Of a stretch of 64,000 nucleotides of DNA, positions 34,401 to 49,400 are shown piece by piece. How positions within the stretch are numbered: the stretch's first letter is position 1; every line of letters starts with the position of its first letter. The notes beneath the pieces were generated by a model. The model ran no database searches. It was given only the letters and a program-made list of their open reading frames with translations, and was not told where the DNA came from. Location of the stretch: the NCBI GenBank assembly GCA_018697195.1, contig CM031857.1, forward strand, positions 56,784,491 to 56,848,490, given 5' to 3'. This DNA is from Certhia americana (Eukaryota; Chordata; Aves; Passeriformes; Certhiidae). The position numbers and the translations under genes were made by a program.

Positions 34401-37400
34401 AAATTTTAAGGACTTTAAATACTTAAAAGCATCTATGTATGTAAGAACTAAAAGACTTATTTTCTTTATTTTAGGTGATACTGTCACTATTGGAGATGTG
34501 TCTTTTAAACTCAAAACACCGAAGAACCCAGAACTTGTGCCACAGAACTACAGTAAGAATCTATCTGTTTTCTTTTTGACAGTTTCAAGGCTTTATTAAA
34601 AAAATTTCTACTCACTCAATTGTCTCACTGACTTTACAGAAATGATGTAAGAAATATATTTTGAAGAAGCGTGCAATTTGGGGGAGGCTGTCCTTGCATA
34701 GTTCATTACTATGTATCTCTGGTTCAGCTGGTGTATAGGAATCTTAACTTTGAATATAACTTGTCCCATTGGTCAATGGGACAGTAAGAGAATCATTTGT
34801 GTGTGTTTAATTATTTTGTTCAAAAGGGTTCTTATCCAGGGATTACTTCTAAAAATAATCTTAAGTTATTTGGTCATAAAACTGTGGCCATTTAGAATTA
34901 TCATTCAATTGCAATATAATTATATGTCCTAGGAATTTGCAGATGTGTGGTGTTTTTCTACTGTGATGTTTAGTATTCCCAGATTATCGTGTAATTTTTG
35001 TCAGCAAATATACAGATATTTGGGATCCATCAAGTTAATAGGAAGTCATGAAAAATGCTGTAAAATGGAAAATATGCAGCCAATTGTGCACATTAACAAT
35101 GCACACACATGTACCTAAAATTGATTCACATTGTCTTTTGACACCTTATTATGGACATCACTGGTTTGCAGCCATCCTTATTTCCTGACTGTTCATGGAG
35201 AATACATGTTCCTTGGGCTTTTCCTTTTGCACCATGGATCACAAGTGAATCATATTTGTGTTGTGGCTTTTCTCAGTACACAGGCCAGATGTTTTTCTGA
35301 GGGTCCAAAATGATCAGTTGCCATTTGTTCAGTACTTTCACATGTGGGCTACTGGATATCCAGAATGCAAGTTAATAAATATCTACTAACAACTCATTTT
35401 TGCATTCAGATAAATTTGCAGACCAAGACCAAGCACTCGTGGCATTCTAAAAGGCTACACAAGTCTTATACTACTGTTTACACAGGGACAAGCACTGAGA
35501 CCTCCCAGTGACTGTCACTGTACAGTTCTTCAGGTGGAAAGTGGGTGTAATCATTGACTTCAACTGGATTTGCTTTCCAGGAGCATGTCTAAATTCATTC
35601 TATGGCATTTTGAATCAAGAAAACTCCTGGGGCACTGGTCTGTTTGTTTTTCAGAAGGATGGCATTGAAAAATAATATCAGCAATAGATTTGCCACTGCA
35701 CAACTGGCAATATAAAAAGTTTATGTGGCTTTCTTAGGTAATGGTGCTGCAGTTTATTGGGCAGGCTTTTAGGTGTTCTTGCTTGAACAGGAAGGTTGGA
35801 CAAGCTGACATCAACAGGTCCCTTCTAACCTCAATCATTTTGTGTTTCTGTGATTCCTGATTTTTTAATAACTGGGATAGTTGTCTGTTAATATCAACAT
35901 GTTTAGATGATTGTTTCTAACCTCTGTTTTTTCACACAACATTTCATCTGAAATATTTTCCCTTGGAGAAGTTTAGCAGAAATACAGAATCATAGAATAG
36001 TTTGGGTTGGAAGGGGACCTTTAAAGGTCATTTAGTCCCACACCCCCCCACAAAGAGCAGGGACATCTTCAGCTAGATCAAGTTGCTGAGGGAGCAATAT
36101 TGGGAGGAAGATTTTGTTTGCTTTGACTATTTGACTGGTGTGAAATCTGCCAGTAGTCTGGTGGGTCAGGTCACTGATCTGCATCTGGACAGTGGGCTGG
36201 TGAAGTCTCATAACTCAGTAGGCTGTCACTTTCCTACCAGGTGATCTAAGGTACCAAAAATTTCCAGTGCCCTGTGCCTACCCTTCTTACAGGGTAGCCT
36301 ATGAGGAAAGGGTTTCTGTTTTAGACTGTAATGACACTTCCCATTCCTCATGAGTTCCCTGGGAATGCAGCCAAACCGTTGAGAAATGCTGCTCTGTATT
36401 GCTACTTTCTACAAGTCCTTAAATAATGGATTTTTGCTTTTCACCCTTTGTTTTATATGACTCTTCTCTCATTTTGATCATCAAGGACATCAGTTGTTTA
36501 TGCTAATCCATTTCACTTATTTATAATTCTGGTAGATTGATTTGCTGTCTTGTTTTCTGTACCACATATGTTAATTATAACAATGCTTTATCAGTCACTA
36601 TTATGTATTTTGTTCAATCTGCACTTTTCAGCAAGTTAAATGTTAGCTCTAAGTTATTCTAACAGCATCTCTTTCAGTTCTTTGGACTGAGAAGGTAGGA
36701 GAATTATGACAGCATTTGGTAGAATCAAAGGAGAGATTTTTCTATTTAATGACTATAAGAAGGAAACAGTGGTAGAAAACTGATAAGCATGGAACTGTAC
36801 ATGAGGAATAATGAGGTCTTAGCTAAAATCTGATATCACATAATAACTATGTTATTGTTACTAATATGTCTGATACCAACTATCAGTAACATTATCAGTA
36901 ACATTTATTAGAACATATATATTAGTAGTAGTTTCTCTGTTCTTTTGAAAAAAAAATTTAATAATCATGACTGAAAGGAGCCTGTGTCATGCTTGGGATA
37001 CTGTTGTTCATCACTAGTCATGTACGGAAAGTAGCTTACTTAAGATACAAAATTTTGTTTGTAACCATAAGTATTGAATGAGTTACATTAGTATTCTACC
37101 TTACTTAATTTTATTTCACAGCAAAAAATGTATTTCAAATACTTGAGTGCAGTTTCTTTGTATATTTAAACTTAGGAGTTTTTTTTAACCTTTAGTGTTC
37201 AAGTTCTTTGGTTATCTTACTATGGAGAACAAAGATATATTCCTGTAGTGGAGTTAGGTAGGTTGTATTGACTTCATGTTGATTATCATCTTGTTGTGAG
37301 ATACTTAGAAGGTGCATGTGCATCACTTAACGTATTTTTTTCTTCTTTTAAGAGTACTGCTGTAGATACAAGTTGTTTTGGTGTAAACCAAATGAAAGTA

Positions 37401-40400
37401 ATTGCATGTTATACTAATTTATAAACTGAAACATCATATATTTAAAAAAATTATTTTAGTAATTAATATTAAATTTAAATGAAAAATGTATTTACCCAAT
37501 TTCTTTTAAATTAAGACTAGAAATAATTATATCATTTGCTTAAGTGGGAAATATCCCTGAGAAGGTCTCTGACATTGTAATGTTTGTAGTGGAGTAAGAA
37601 CTAGTAGAAGGAAATTGAAGCAATTGCAGTTAATTTACTAGTATTGCATATGATACTGTTTTCTACATGATCATTTGTTTAAAGTAGAATGTTTCTGCTT
37701 TTGTTCTTCTGACAGATAAAAGCCATGTTAAAATGGGGTGATATTGAAAGTTCATATCTATACTTTGCAGAAAATTTTAGGTATATTATAACACACTCTA
37801 AACTCAGCATTGTTTTCTAGGCTTAAAAATAGCCTTAAAAATCTGAAAAAATCATAACACGGTAAAGAATGTAAATGTGTTAAGTACCTATAAAACTTTG
37901 CATTTGTCATTTTGTCACATAATTGATAACAGAATATTTCTTTGTGGTACCAAATTAGACTGATTTTAACTCCTTTATTGCATCTTATTACATTTTGCAG
38001 AAATGGATAGGATATGTATTGCTGCTTGCCTTATGTTTCCATGTCTTTGCTTTTCAGGTTTTTTGCTAGGTCTCTAGCAAGTTCTCTATGAAATTCATTT
38101 TGTGTGTTAATGTGCAATACTAATTTGTTTTGCCATTGTTGGCAAATGGCTTTTTCTTGGAAGACGATAATTAAAGGTACATAAAATCTGAGTTCTTTTT
38201 GTAAATGACAAGTAAAAATGAGTCATGCACAAGGGAATTTTATTAATGGGATTTCTATCATAACTGTGTCTGACACATTCTAGAAAGAGGGCACTTATTT
38301 TTGCACTGCTTGTTCTTTTATCAGTAAAAATAATCCCTACATTTTAAATGTCTCACCATGTCTGGAAGCACGATTTTTTCTTTAATTATACTTTGGAGAA
38401 ACTTTGTATGACTTTTTGTGATAGTTCAGATCTAAAATTGAACTGCAAGAATGCACTCTGGTTTGTTTTTTTTCCTTTGGTTCATGACAGTGTGCTGCTT
38501 TCCTTAATGGTTTCTGGAAATGTTATGAAAATGACAATGTACTTGACATTTTAGCTATTTATTAATCTTGACAAAACGATTCCTAACACAGCTCTTCCAG
38601 GACATTTTGTTCAATGATGGCAAATCCTCATTAGGGCAGGAAAGGGGATGTTTTGCAACAGGGCTTTGCTGCCCTGTGAGGGTGCAAGTGCATTTGAGAG
38701 AGTTTACATGCAACTGCATTGAATTGTGGAAGATTAATTTCAAACAGTGTCATTTTTGCCAGATGTCCTCAGTCTGAGCACCCTCCCCCAGTGTGTGATC
38801 AGAAGTGACATGTGTGTATACAAAGGATCAAGTCTTGAATTTTGTTACTTTTTTTTCAGTTGAAATATATGAAACAGTAATTATTGTGAGGAATTAAAAT
38901 AGAATATTTGTGCATGTAATAATCTTTGTCCTCACAGGATCGTATGTGCCACATGTTGAAGCTGGGACTGGTGTATGTTCAGTTTTTGCTCTAAGTAGGC
39001 TCAGATTTTCACTGGAATGTGTGCTTGTTGGTTTTTTTTTTGTGCAAACTTTACATCTGAATGTCAGAGTGCAACACTTTCTAGACACAGATTGTATTGC
39101 AGGATGACTGTAATTCCATGCTAACAAACAACTTCAGTCATTACATTTTTTCATTCCCAGCCTTAGGGAAGGTGTCTGCTGTCAGAGATGATGTTAATTT
39201 CAACAGTTTGAGTTTTCATGTAGGCTTCCAACTGTTCTGCTATTTGGGTGTTACCACCTCATCCAGAATCTGAAATGGGTTTTTTGTCAATAGAGCTCTG
39301 GACATTTTATGTCATTATCCCCATTTTGTTTGTACTGAGAGTGAGGCACAGGCATACAGGGGGACATGGTAACCTACAGAGAAGGTCTGGATGGAGCTCA
39401 GAGAGTTATCTGCGCTGTTCCTTGTGCTTCAAAGCAAGGTCAGCTAAATCCAAACCACTCCTGAAAGATTTGTCCTTCGTGTACTTAAAATGTGCGCGTG
39501 ATGTAGATTTCAAACTTCTCTGCACACTTTGCTCCTGTAATTAAGGATTGTTTTGTGACAAAAGCTTGTTGGAATGCTTCGTTTAAGTTTTTTTGGGCAT
39601 ACTTTTAGTTGCCAGGTGTTTATTCTGTCTAGTATAACCTTGATTCAGAGAACTTTTTTTCTTTATGGTGGTTCTGTCTTGCATATTGGAAGTTATTAGA
39701 AAATATATACTTACATATTAGAAAAGTTACTTCTTTTCTAAACTCAATTCAAATATCCTATGATAATTTTTCTTGGGTTTTTGTACTAGATTCTCTCATA
39801 CTTCTTGGTGCTGTTCTGAGCTGTTGTGCTCAAAAGCAGACACATTTTGTCCCTCCAGTTGGAGTCTGAGCTATGGATAACTGCTCTGAGTATGTATTTT
39901 TCTGAGTAGTACATCCAGCTAGGAATAGTTTCACTTATTCCATGTTTGTGTCACAGGGAAAAACTTAGTCTTTCAGAATCCCATTCAGGGTTTCTTCCAG
40001 AAAGCTATTTGGTTTTACATGTTTCCTTTATATTACCTTTTGATTTCTACTCACATGGAGAAATATGATTTATCTGTGTAGAACTAATACCTTCCTGTGA
40101 AGTAATCATCTCAGAGGAATTGATAAATGAGTTTATGGTCTCATCCTAGAAGTAACTTTCCCCTTCTAAGCCTCTGCAGAAACTTGCAGCTTGTTTCTTT
40201 AACACCGCAAGACCAAAAATCTTTGGAATGAGGAGTGTTCCCATGAAAAATTTATGAGGAAAAATAGTATTCCAGTGAAAACTTGTCTGTGATGTAACCA
40301 CGTTATGAGACTGAAAACTCTTTGGGTTCTGTGCATCAGCATAAAATGGGAAGAGCAGCAATGTTTTATTTGCTAAATGGCAGCAGCTGAAAGCAGATCA

Positions 40401-43400
40401 CTTAGGAGTCCCTCCGTCTCCACCTTGACCATGCTGCCTCCTTCACCCTTGTCCTGGCCAACTCACTCTCTTTCCTCATTGTCCCACAGTCTAAATAAGC
40501 TGTGAAGTCTCAGTGAGCTAATTTTAAAAGTAAAATAAGAATTCCCTTTTTGAAATGTAATGTTTTTACACGAAGACCTCCCTCCTTGTCACTTCTCCCT
40601 TAGCTGTGTTTTACGGCTGCTGCTCCCTGTGTTGGATGTACTGCAGACAGCCATGGACATCTACAGGACCCCTCGGTATTGAGGTGGGAGGGACATCTTG
40701 TTCCTGTCATTAATTTTTAGCTCTCCTGAAACAAGGAGCCATTTTCAGACTTTGAGCATGCCTTGTAGTGAAGGTTCAGGGTATGCCGAGGGTTTTTTTT
40801 AATTCTGCCGCAATTATGTATATTGATGTCTTCTAAGTACCTATTGGTTATTATGTGATTGACCAGAGTCATACAGGCACAGGAGTTCTGCAGTATTTTG
40901 TACTGCATCTGGAATAGGTACTCTTGGGAATCCATTTACCTAACTGTCTAAACAGTGAGAAGAGTTCATCTATGGGATTTTTCTGTAGGTGGGACTCAAG
41001 GACTTGCTAGCAGGTACTGTTTGCTATCTCCAGTGAATCTTATGGCTTCAGTGAGTGTGCCAAGAATTCAAGTATGAGTGAACTGGAATATTTCTGAACC
41101 TAGCATAGCCATTCAGTCTTGGCTTTATCAAAAGCTGATTTGTGGATCAAACGAGCAGCTGCTGTGTTTGCTTCAAAATCTATCTAAAGCATTTTCTACT
41201 TCTCTTATTTGGGGATTTCTTTGTTCAGATTCAGCTGCTCATTTTATGGAATGTTTGTGCAGATTCTGCTAGGTGCTGTTCTACTTATCACTTATTACGA
41301 ATCAATAGAATGCAATTTCTTTTGCTGCCTGTCCTTGGTACACAGGAATAGAAAATTGCAGCACCAGCTACTCTCCTGCATGTGCCAGATGGTTTCTTAG
41401 AGCATACACTGCAGAGGCTTGCTATGCACCATCCTGCAGATTAAGAATAGAGGGCCTACTATTTAACTGTTGTAAATCTGCAGAGTGCCTCTAAACAGAT
41501 TGTGCAATCCTAGTTTGCACTAGATGATATCTGACTCATCAGGTAATTAATAAAAATTGTGGTAATATACTTGCTGATGCTTTCCTCAGTGAATTTGCCC
41601 TGTCTTCTAAATGTCATAGAAAATGATTATATGGTCCTTGTGGTGAAGTTGATATACAGTTATTGAATATAGAGTATTTTTTTCAAGTCATATTAGAGAA
41701 CACCTAAAAGCCTTGCAATGCAGAGAACACAGTACAAGTAATCTAAAATTATATAAATTATATACAAGATACTATGTATGTGCATCTGAGGTTGCTTTTG
41801 AAAAGCATACTGTGCTTTGGAAACTCTGCAGCACTCTTGCACTACGTGTACAAGAAAATGTTACATTCTTTTAATTTTAAAAAGACAACTGGGAAGGCAA
41901 AGTAGGTTTAGTATCTGAACAATGTACAGATATTACATGTTAGAACTGAAGGAACTGACAAGTGGAAGCTGCTCTCTTGACAGTTCACCTTAGGGAATGC
42001 TAGCTTGGAATTGTTGGCATCATTTGTAACAGGCTTCCTTTGAATGAGTTTGCAGATGTCAATGTCCTACTTTTTGATTGAAAACGTGTATTATAATTGA
42101 TCTAGCTGTAACCTGTTTGTGAGGAGAATGATGTGAATGGGGAAGCAAGGAAATCTTTTTCTACAAAATGTATCAATAAGGAGTTGTCTTTTGTGACCTT
42201 TTCTCTAAAAAAGCAGGAAATTCTCAAACAGTAAGTTGTATTTTTTATATTGCTATTGCAGAGTACATTTAGACTGTTTAAACACAATTATGATAATATA
42301 AGTGCCCTTAAGTTCCTTAAGGTTTTCATGGGGATCACGTTCTAAGATTTGCATATATTTGAATGCTTCTTTGAATGCTGTACACTTGTGTTCTCTTTTA
42401 CATGATAGTTTTTCTTGCAGATGCTGCTGAACATTCTAAAGTCCTATAGCTATATATGGTACTGTTTTGAAGTGTGAGCCAAGCTTTTTCTTGAGACCAT
42501 CCTAAAAATGAAGAAGATAGTTACGCATATTAATGAGAATTATGCTAGAGGCATTTGTAGTCAGGCTGTGTCAAAGCTGGTTTTGTTGTGCTTCTAATGC
42601 ATAAATTGACATGAAAGAGTTCCAAGCTTATTTTTCCACTGCAAGCAAAGTACTTTTCTTCTTTTGAGAACAGCTTTTGTAGAAATACACTAGAGGCACA
42701 TTGACTTCATCCTGGTAGAAGTAATAAGGAATGTGAGATCTGTCCTATATTTTAATTGCACCTTTAAGATAATATTTTTACTTTGTGTGGTGCTTTTCAA
42801 ATTTCCTTACCTGTCCAGTAGCAAAGTTTGGACACAGCAGCTATTCTGCTGTGATGTATTACCCTTTATTTCCCAAAGAATATATCTAGTAGGAACATCC
42901 TTAATTTCCTTAAAAATCTTGTAGAAAGGAGCATGTTGTTCCCGGTGAGGAATTGATTTGCACTTGGTCATCTATGTTTACATGCAAAACCAGATTTTAA
43001 TTCTGGTTTGCAAAGATTCAGCAGTGAACTGAACCCCTTCAGAAGTGAATGGCACTATTGCTTGCTGCCCTTAACATACTGGTTCCCCTGTATAAGATGT
43101 AACACCGGGGCTTGGTTTTGTACCTGTTGGCTTCTAATTGCACACAGTAATCACACTGAAAAAAGGTAAATAACTGAGTATTAGTTTGAAGATTTCATGG
43201 CCTCTTACTCCTTTCTTACTGCACTTCAGCATCCCAGTCACTGCCCTTGAGCCTCCAGCTTCAAACCTCATCATTGGTCTTGTCAAACTGTTCTGGAAGC
43301 AACTATACACATACATGCATCTGTAAATCTCCCTCCTGACTTGCTTATGTTTTCCTTCTCCTCCAGCACTAGTGCTTGTGGCTGAGAAGGAGCCAGGCTT

Positions 43401-46400
43401 TGCTGGGGGTGGTACTTAAATTACTTTTCTGGGAGATAGTGTGATGTAAGGCAATGAGTGTGATGTGTGGCTCCTTCAGTGTGCTGTTTCTGCATGATGC
43501 TTTCCAGTGCTGCCAACATTTGTATACATGTGGTAAAAGCTTTAGTTTAGTTATCATCAGGTTATTGCTTTTTAAATCAATGTGTATGATATGTCTTAAT
43601 AGAAATAAATACATCTGCTTTGCTTTGTTTTCTTTTATTATGATTTTGGAAGCTGTATGGTGTAGTGTCACAAATGTAGTGATAGGGCAAAGTTTGGATT
43701 TCCTTGATAATTTAATTCTGGGGTTTATTGTGTCAAAATATAACCAAGAATGCAGTTGTCCTTTTAAAAAAGTAACAAATGAAGTTTGTCCCTGAACACT
43801 AATCTTAGTCTGGTGCAACTGGAGGTTTTTAAAGTTTATTCAAAGAAGCATTGGCGTATAGGCTGGATAAATATTTTACAAATTATATTTTGTAAATATA
43901 TTATGTGGATGTATTATGCATTTATATTATGTTAACTGGTGCTGGGGAGTTTGCTCAACATTGAGTAATAAAAACCAGTCTTTATGTTGATCATGTGAAA
44001 TGATGATTATGTTTAATGTGCAATACAAATCTGCGACTTTTTTTTCTGGTTTATGTCGATTGTTGTTTTATTGAAGGATGAAGTGCAGAGAAAAAATCAA
44101 TGGGTAAGATAGATGTATAACCTTTTATATGTAAGCTAAATGGTCTAATATAAACTCTGTGTGGTATTCTCTGCTTTTCAGCTGTCCAGATTAGGGCAGT
44201 ACAGCTTTATGTATTTTGATTTTGGAGATAAGCTCAAAGAAAGTGTTGAATGGCAGGGTATCTAACACTTTTCAGAATTTAATAATGTGTTCTTATCTTT
44301 GTGTTTCAAAGTGACAGAGTCTCTGGCTCAGTCTGTAGTCCACCATTTAAGATGGATGATGCAAAAAGATCTTCTTGGCCAAGATGTCTTTCTTATTGGG
44401 CCTCCTGGGCCCCTCCGGCGATCTATTGCCATGCAGTATCTGGTGAGTATGTTGGTTTAAAGGTGTTGGAGACATTGTTATTAATGCCAGTCATTCTTAC
44501 ACTAGACAAATGGTGAAAGGTAGTCCTAGAACATCTTACAGCAAGCTACTTAGGATATAAATAAGTTTTTTCATAAACATGCTTTCCAAAGCTCAGGTTT
44601 TGGTATAGACAAATAGAAAGTACAGACATTTTAATACATGTTTTTCTGCTTAAACTCCAGGGGGAAAAAAAGAGTTGGAAAACTGTGTTACCATATGCTA
44701 TCACAAATGGAGAAACAGTTTGTTCTCAGCATTATGTACGTTAGAAGATGAAGATATCTGCCTAGTGCTACAGACAACAAATCGTTTTTGCTTCATTATA
44801 TAAAAAAAGAAATGAAGGAAAGGATTTGAGAGAAAAGTGTTCAGAGTAACATTTGGGAACAGTTATTCTGAGTGTTTAGAAAGAGTAGATGCGTGTATGA
44901 TCCTCTCTTGGAATGTGGGAAGGACGTGCCTACAGCCATCTGCATGAACCACGGCAGCACCACGTACAAAATTTCACGTTTAGGAAGTCAGTGCCCTTAA
45001 ATGATCAGGAGGAGGGGGATGTCTGCCCCAAAAAGTGATGTGGGTAGGACTTGGTCTGCCATGAGCTGTATCTGGAATATGGTTGAGCAGAGGGATCACA
45101 AATGGAGGCGTATAAACAGTTGTGAAGATCAGATATTCCTTTAAAAATCTAAAGGTACTAATTCAAAGGCTAGTTCTTTGAGGTAAAGCATAGAGGAGAA
45201 AGCTGCAAGATTTTTAACTTTGTAAAGGAGAGAAAAGGTTTTTTAATTCAGCAAACCAGATGTGCTATTTGACAGTTTTATGTATTCCTTAAAATAATTG
45301 ATAAGAGTTTGGTATAACTTAAAAAGAGGACTTGGAAAAAACACCTGATATCCAGGCATATAATGTGCCTGTTAATAATGCCACAGACTGTATGCACTTA
45401 AGATCTATTAGAATGGCTGCAGCTTACTGATTCAATGCCATGCCAAAAAATTATGTGAAGGCTGCTCTTCCCATATGAGCTGATGATACATGCTGCGGGG
45501 CCTTTAATGAAAATACATAAGCGTGGAAAACTTGTTTTCTGGTGCTGAAAGCTACTGTGCATTCCTACATAGGCCTAATTGTTGAAAAACACTTTTTTCC
45601 CCCTTTAATTAAAAGGAAGTGCAACTATATCTACCTGCAACATAAAGGAATTGATGGCTTTGTAACCCAATAGGCACTGCAAAAATGCAAAGGAAATAGT
45701 TTTAATTGGGTTTTATATCTTTGCTTTATTTTTTTCATACAACTGTAGTTGAAAGCTGCCTGTTAAGAGAGGTCTGTTAAATCAGTGACATCTTTAATTG
45801 AGGTGTAAGGGCTAAGAGCATTTCATTATCAATCTGTTTCCTAAGCCGGATGCATGATAACCCAGATATCGAAGTAGCAGAAATATCTGTTATACCTACA
45901 TGGGGAATTGTTTTTATTCCTGTAAGATAGCAAATTCTAAATATATCTCATATTGAACCAAAATAAGGAAAGCAGTAATCCAGGGGTTCTCCTTTTTAAA
46001 ATAGTCTATAGTTTTGCAGATGCAGAGTGCATCTTATGACAGCCAAGGAAGAGAGGATTAGAATAATATAGTTCGTCAGTGTACTGGCAGAGCATGTGCA
46101 GGTAATAATCACAGCTGCATCACAGTATTAGTGTTACTGAAGTGTGAGAGTTGAAAGTTTCAATCTTTTATGGAAAACTTTGATTTTTATTTGTGATTTG
46201 TAGATGCCAGCTCTTTTTCAGAGTCTGGAACCAGAAGATCTACCTACAGGATGTTACAGATGTTCAATGGGAAGAGTGTATATAGCTGGTTATTATGTTT
46301 TTAGAATAGGTTTGGGGAAAATAAAAATTTATTGAGCAGAAATTCAGACCTTTTTTTTAGAGGCAGAACGCACTGTTAACATTTTAAAAGTAAGAGATAC

Positions 46401-49400
46401 TAGATTTTTTTCAGAGTTATTTCAGATCACTGTGCTGCTGCCTAGAGCTTTTTTGTACAATTATACCGTTAGGCATATTCTTAAAGTTCAGTCACTCGGG
46501 TTATAGTGTTATTTTTGCAATAACTTCAGACTGCTGTCCACAGGAGCTGACAAAGCGGGAGGTTGAATATATCGCACTGTCAAGGGACACCACAGAAACT
46601 GACCTCAAACAGCGACGAGAGATCCGAGATGGCAGTGCTTTTTATCTTGACCAGGCAAGTTGCAGTCACACACCACCTAGTCATTATTCACAAGTAGTTT
46701 GAAGGAAGTCATGGTTTATATTATGAAAAATCAGTATGTGGATTGACATGTTTCTAATCCAAGTAGAAAGTCTCTTGCACAATGATCTCATTATCATAAA
46801 TGTTATCTTTACCCAAATCTAATATTACTCTGTCTCTTAAGAGTACTACAGGGTTGATTTAGACAGACCATTTTTGATAAGAGTAAGATCTGTTCTGTGC
46901 AAGTTAGATAAGCACAACCCTTGCTATGTCTCTTCCTCACCACTTGCAGCACATTAGATGTATTCCTGAAATTAATCTTCTGATCTAGTTTAATTGTAAA
47001 AGCGTCTAGTTCATGTGTTTTATGACTGTTCTGTGTTGTGAAACCGAAGCAGAGGAAGGGGAGGCAATTGGGAGATTTGATTTGAAACCTCACTGCTGAT
47101 CTGGAATAAATTAATGATTTGAACACTCCTGCCGTCTGTATTGCCCCAGACCAGTAGCTGTTTTAGCTACAGCCAGATTTGTGTTAGGTAAGATTTCATA
47201 AGTTATCAGTGGCATGTTTCCTTTCTGATTATGCAGGTAAAATACACACTTCATGTGAAATGTCTGTTTTCCTAGAAACATAAAATTTTTACGGAAGTTA
47301 TTCTAGTTAGATAGGGTGGGTGAGTTCCTGTGATGTAGTATGAACTTAAAGGAGTTATCTAAAAGAATTTTCAGTTGGTGATGCTATAGAGGTTAATGAT
47401 ACCACCATCATACAGGTGTTTTGTGAGAGAAAATTGGAAAACTTTGTTTCCTATTTTAAAGAAACTTTTTTCCTATCTTTTTTTTCTTAAATTCTTTTTC
47501 ACCTTCCAAGAAACTTTCAACTTCCAAGAAACTAAAACTTTCAAGAAACCTTTAAATAAATTTTCTTGAAACCACAATAAATGGCTTTGAGCAGTAGGAA
47601 ATCATCATTATGAGGAATTAACAATTAATCTAAATATAATTTATTTTAGTTACTTCTAGGACTTCAAATTATTTCATGCTTACCTGGAAATGCGAGGATT
47701 GCACAATAGGAGATAATTTGAAGCGCTGTACTGTGTTTTAGGGCTGTAAATGGCTTCTCATTTACTAGAGGATAAGAGCATTTGTGTAGGTTGTGGGATT
47801 AACTCATGGACTAATGTCAGCTCCACACCTGTCTGCTGTTATGGACAGCTTTATCCTCACATTGCTACAGGTTAGTCAAGGTAATTGACCCATGGTGTAA
47901 GTGCGTTAATTTACTAACATTTGTAAGAGCCACTGCATCAAGGACTGTAAGAAGCTCACCAAGATGTGAGATGGTCTGTTACCTCCGTATTTGTCTGTAG
48001 ACTTTGATCCCACTGTAAGTCTGAGGCAGCTTTACTTTGTACAATCTATTTTGAGTCATCTCAATCCAGCAGGAACACTCTGGGAAGATTTGTTTCTTAA
48101 GATCAAGGTCTAAGATGATCACCTTCCTCAGTGAGGTAGAAATTTTCAGTTGAAAAGTTTTTGCTAGAATCCAGCAGAGCAGTACCTCAGACCAAGACTT
48201 TCCTTTAGCAAGATACCAAAGTACTAAAATCAGTTGGAATCATTGCGTCTTTCCTGAGCTCTTGTTTTACTCATCCTATTTATGACCAATGTATATTTTA
48301 AGCTCTGAATGGAACTTAGGAAAATAAATACTTGGTATTTAGATGAACACTTTTAAAATACTGGAAACATGAAAGATGAATCTCATAGATAGTGATTTTC
48401 TAGCTGAAGTTTACTCGTCCTTTTAGTTAAGCATTTTAGTTAAATATGCATAGAATATGGTACATAGTTATGTTTAGGATCATAAATCTAATTATTCCAT
48501 TCTATTATTGAGCAATAAAGTTTTACAGATTACACTGGTGCCTGAATTTCAATGAGTTCATTTAACGATTTTGAGGTTTGCAGATGCTGTAGTAATTCAG
48601 AAGCCAGACACTACTCTTTCTAAACTACAAACTATTAAATGAGAAAGGTATCAGTAGGAAAGCTTAACAAAATATTCCCTAAAGAGCTTGGATTGCATAG
48701 TTGAGACAAAGAGAAGGTGAATTCATGTGAGGGACTGAAGATAGTAGAACGCTTTTCAGATTTTTGTACCATTTCCTTTCCTGTGGAATCTCATGCTTGC
48801 TCTTCATATCACCCAAGAGAGGACAGCAGAGCTTCAAAGTATGGTTTCCAGAACACCCTGTGTCTGAATTCTATGGGTTCAAAAAATCTTATCTATTGTT
48901 TAAGATATATGAAGCTCTTTGTATGCAAGTCATAATATTGTAATGTAGTTATTTTACACTTTGAATAATAATATAGTGTAACAAAACCTGTCATCTTGTG
49001 ACCAGAAAGAACTTTAATTTAGTGGATCATCAGGTTTGCAGACACAGAAAGGTTTGCAAGCTTGTCTCTGAGTGACTGTTAAGATGTTGTAGTTGTTTAT
49101 GGCTCCACATTTAATAGTGACAGATTAAATGCTGTAAATTATTATCTCAGAGGTTTCAAAACATCTGCTATATATTAATATGAAGTTACAGAATATGATT
49201 GCAGTTACTTATTTAAAATATATTTGAGAGGTGGTGATTTGGAAGCAGTTGAAATTCCATATTGAAATATATATTAAATGGCCAGCAAATCAAATATTCT
49301 TGCATATCAGCATTTTTTAGTAGTAGAGTGAATCAAGCAGGAGAGTTGCAGTTAGGTGGTTAGAAGAGATATCTGATGAAGGCTGAAAAAAACCCAGGTT

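Larger units (their letters stand above)
22447..34474 (+). other. VWA8: VWA8 intron 1
   Basis: A 12,028-bp GT-AG intron (GTAACC ... TTTTAG). It holds a CR1 copy 186 bp after exon 1, an old LINE endonuclease fragment near 26.6-27.2 kb, two antisense CR1 fragments and several T runs. It also holds a small tandem duplication at 32.2 kb and an unrecognised open frame at 33.1-33.5 kb. I saw no extra coding exon. Confidence 0.85.
34553..44311 (+). other. VWA8: VWA8 intron 2
   Basis: A 9,759-bp GT-AG intron (GTAAGA ... TTCAAAG). Two short CR1 pieces lie near 35.8-36.1 kb. The rest, including the AT-rich stretches at 36.5-38.2 kb and 41.5-44.3 kb, shows nothing I can name. A 149-codon minus-strand frame at 43369-43818 has no recognisable features. 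Confidence 0.85.

Noticed and set aside
43369..43818. 149-codon minus-strand frame in intron 2
   Set aside because: No domain, no homology I recognise, and a 113-codon frame on the opposite strand overlaps it. Best explained as chance.
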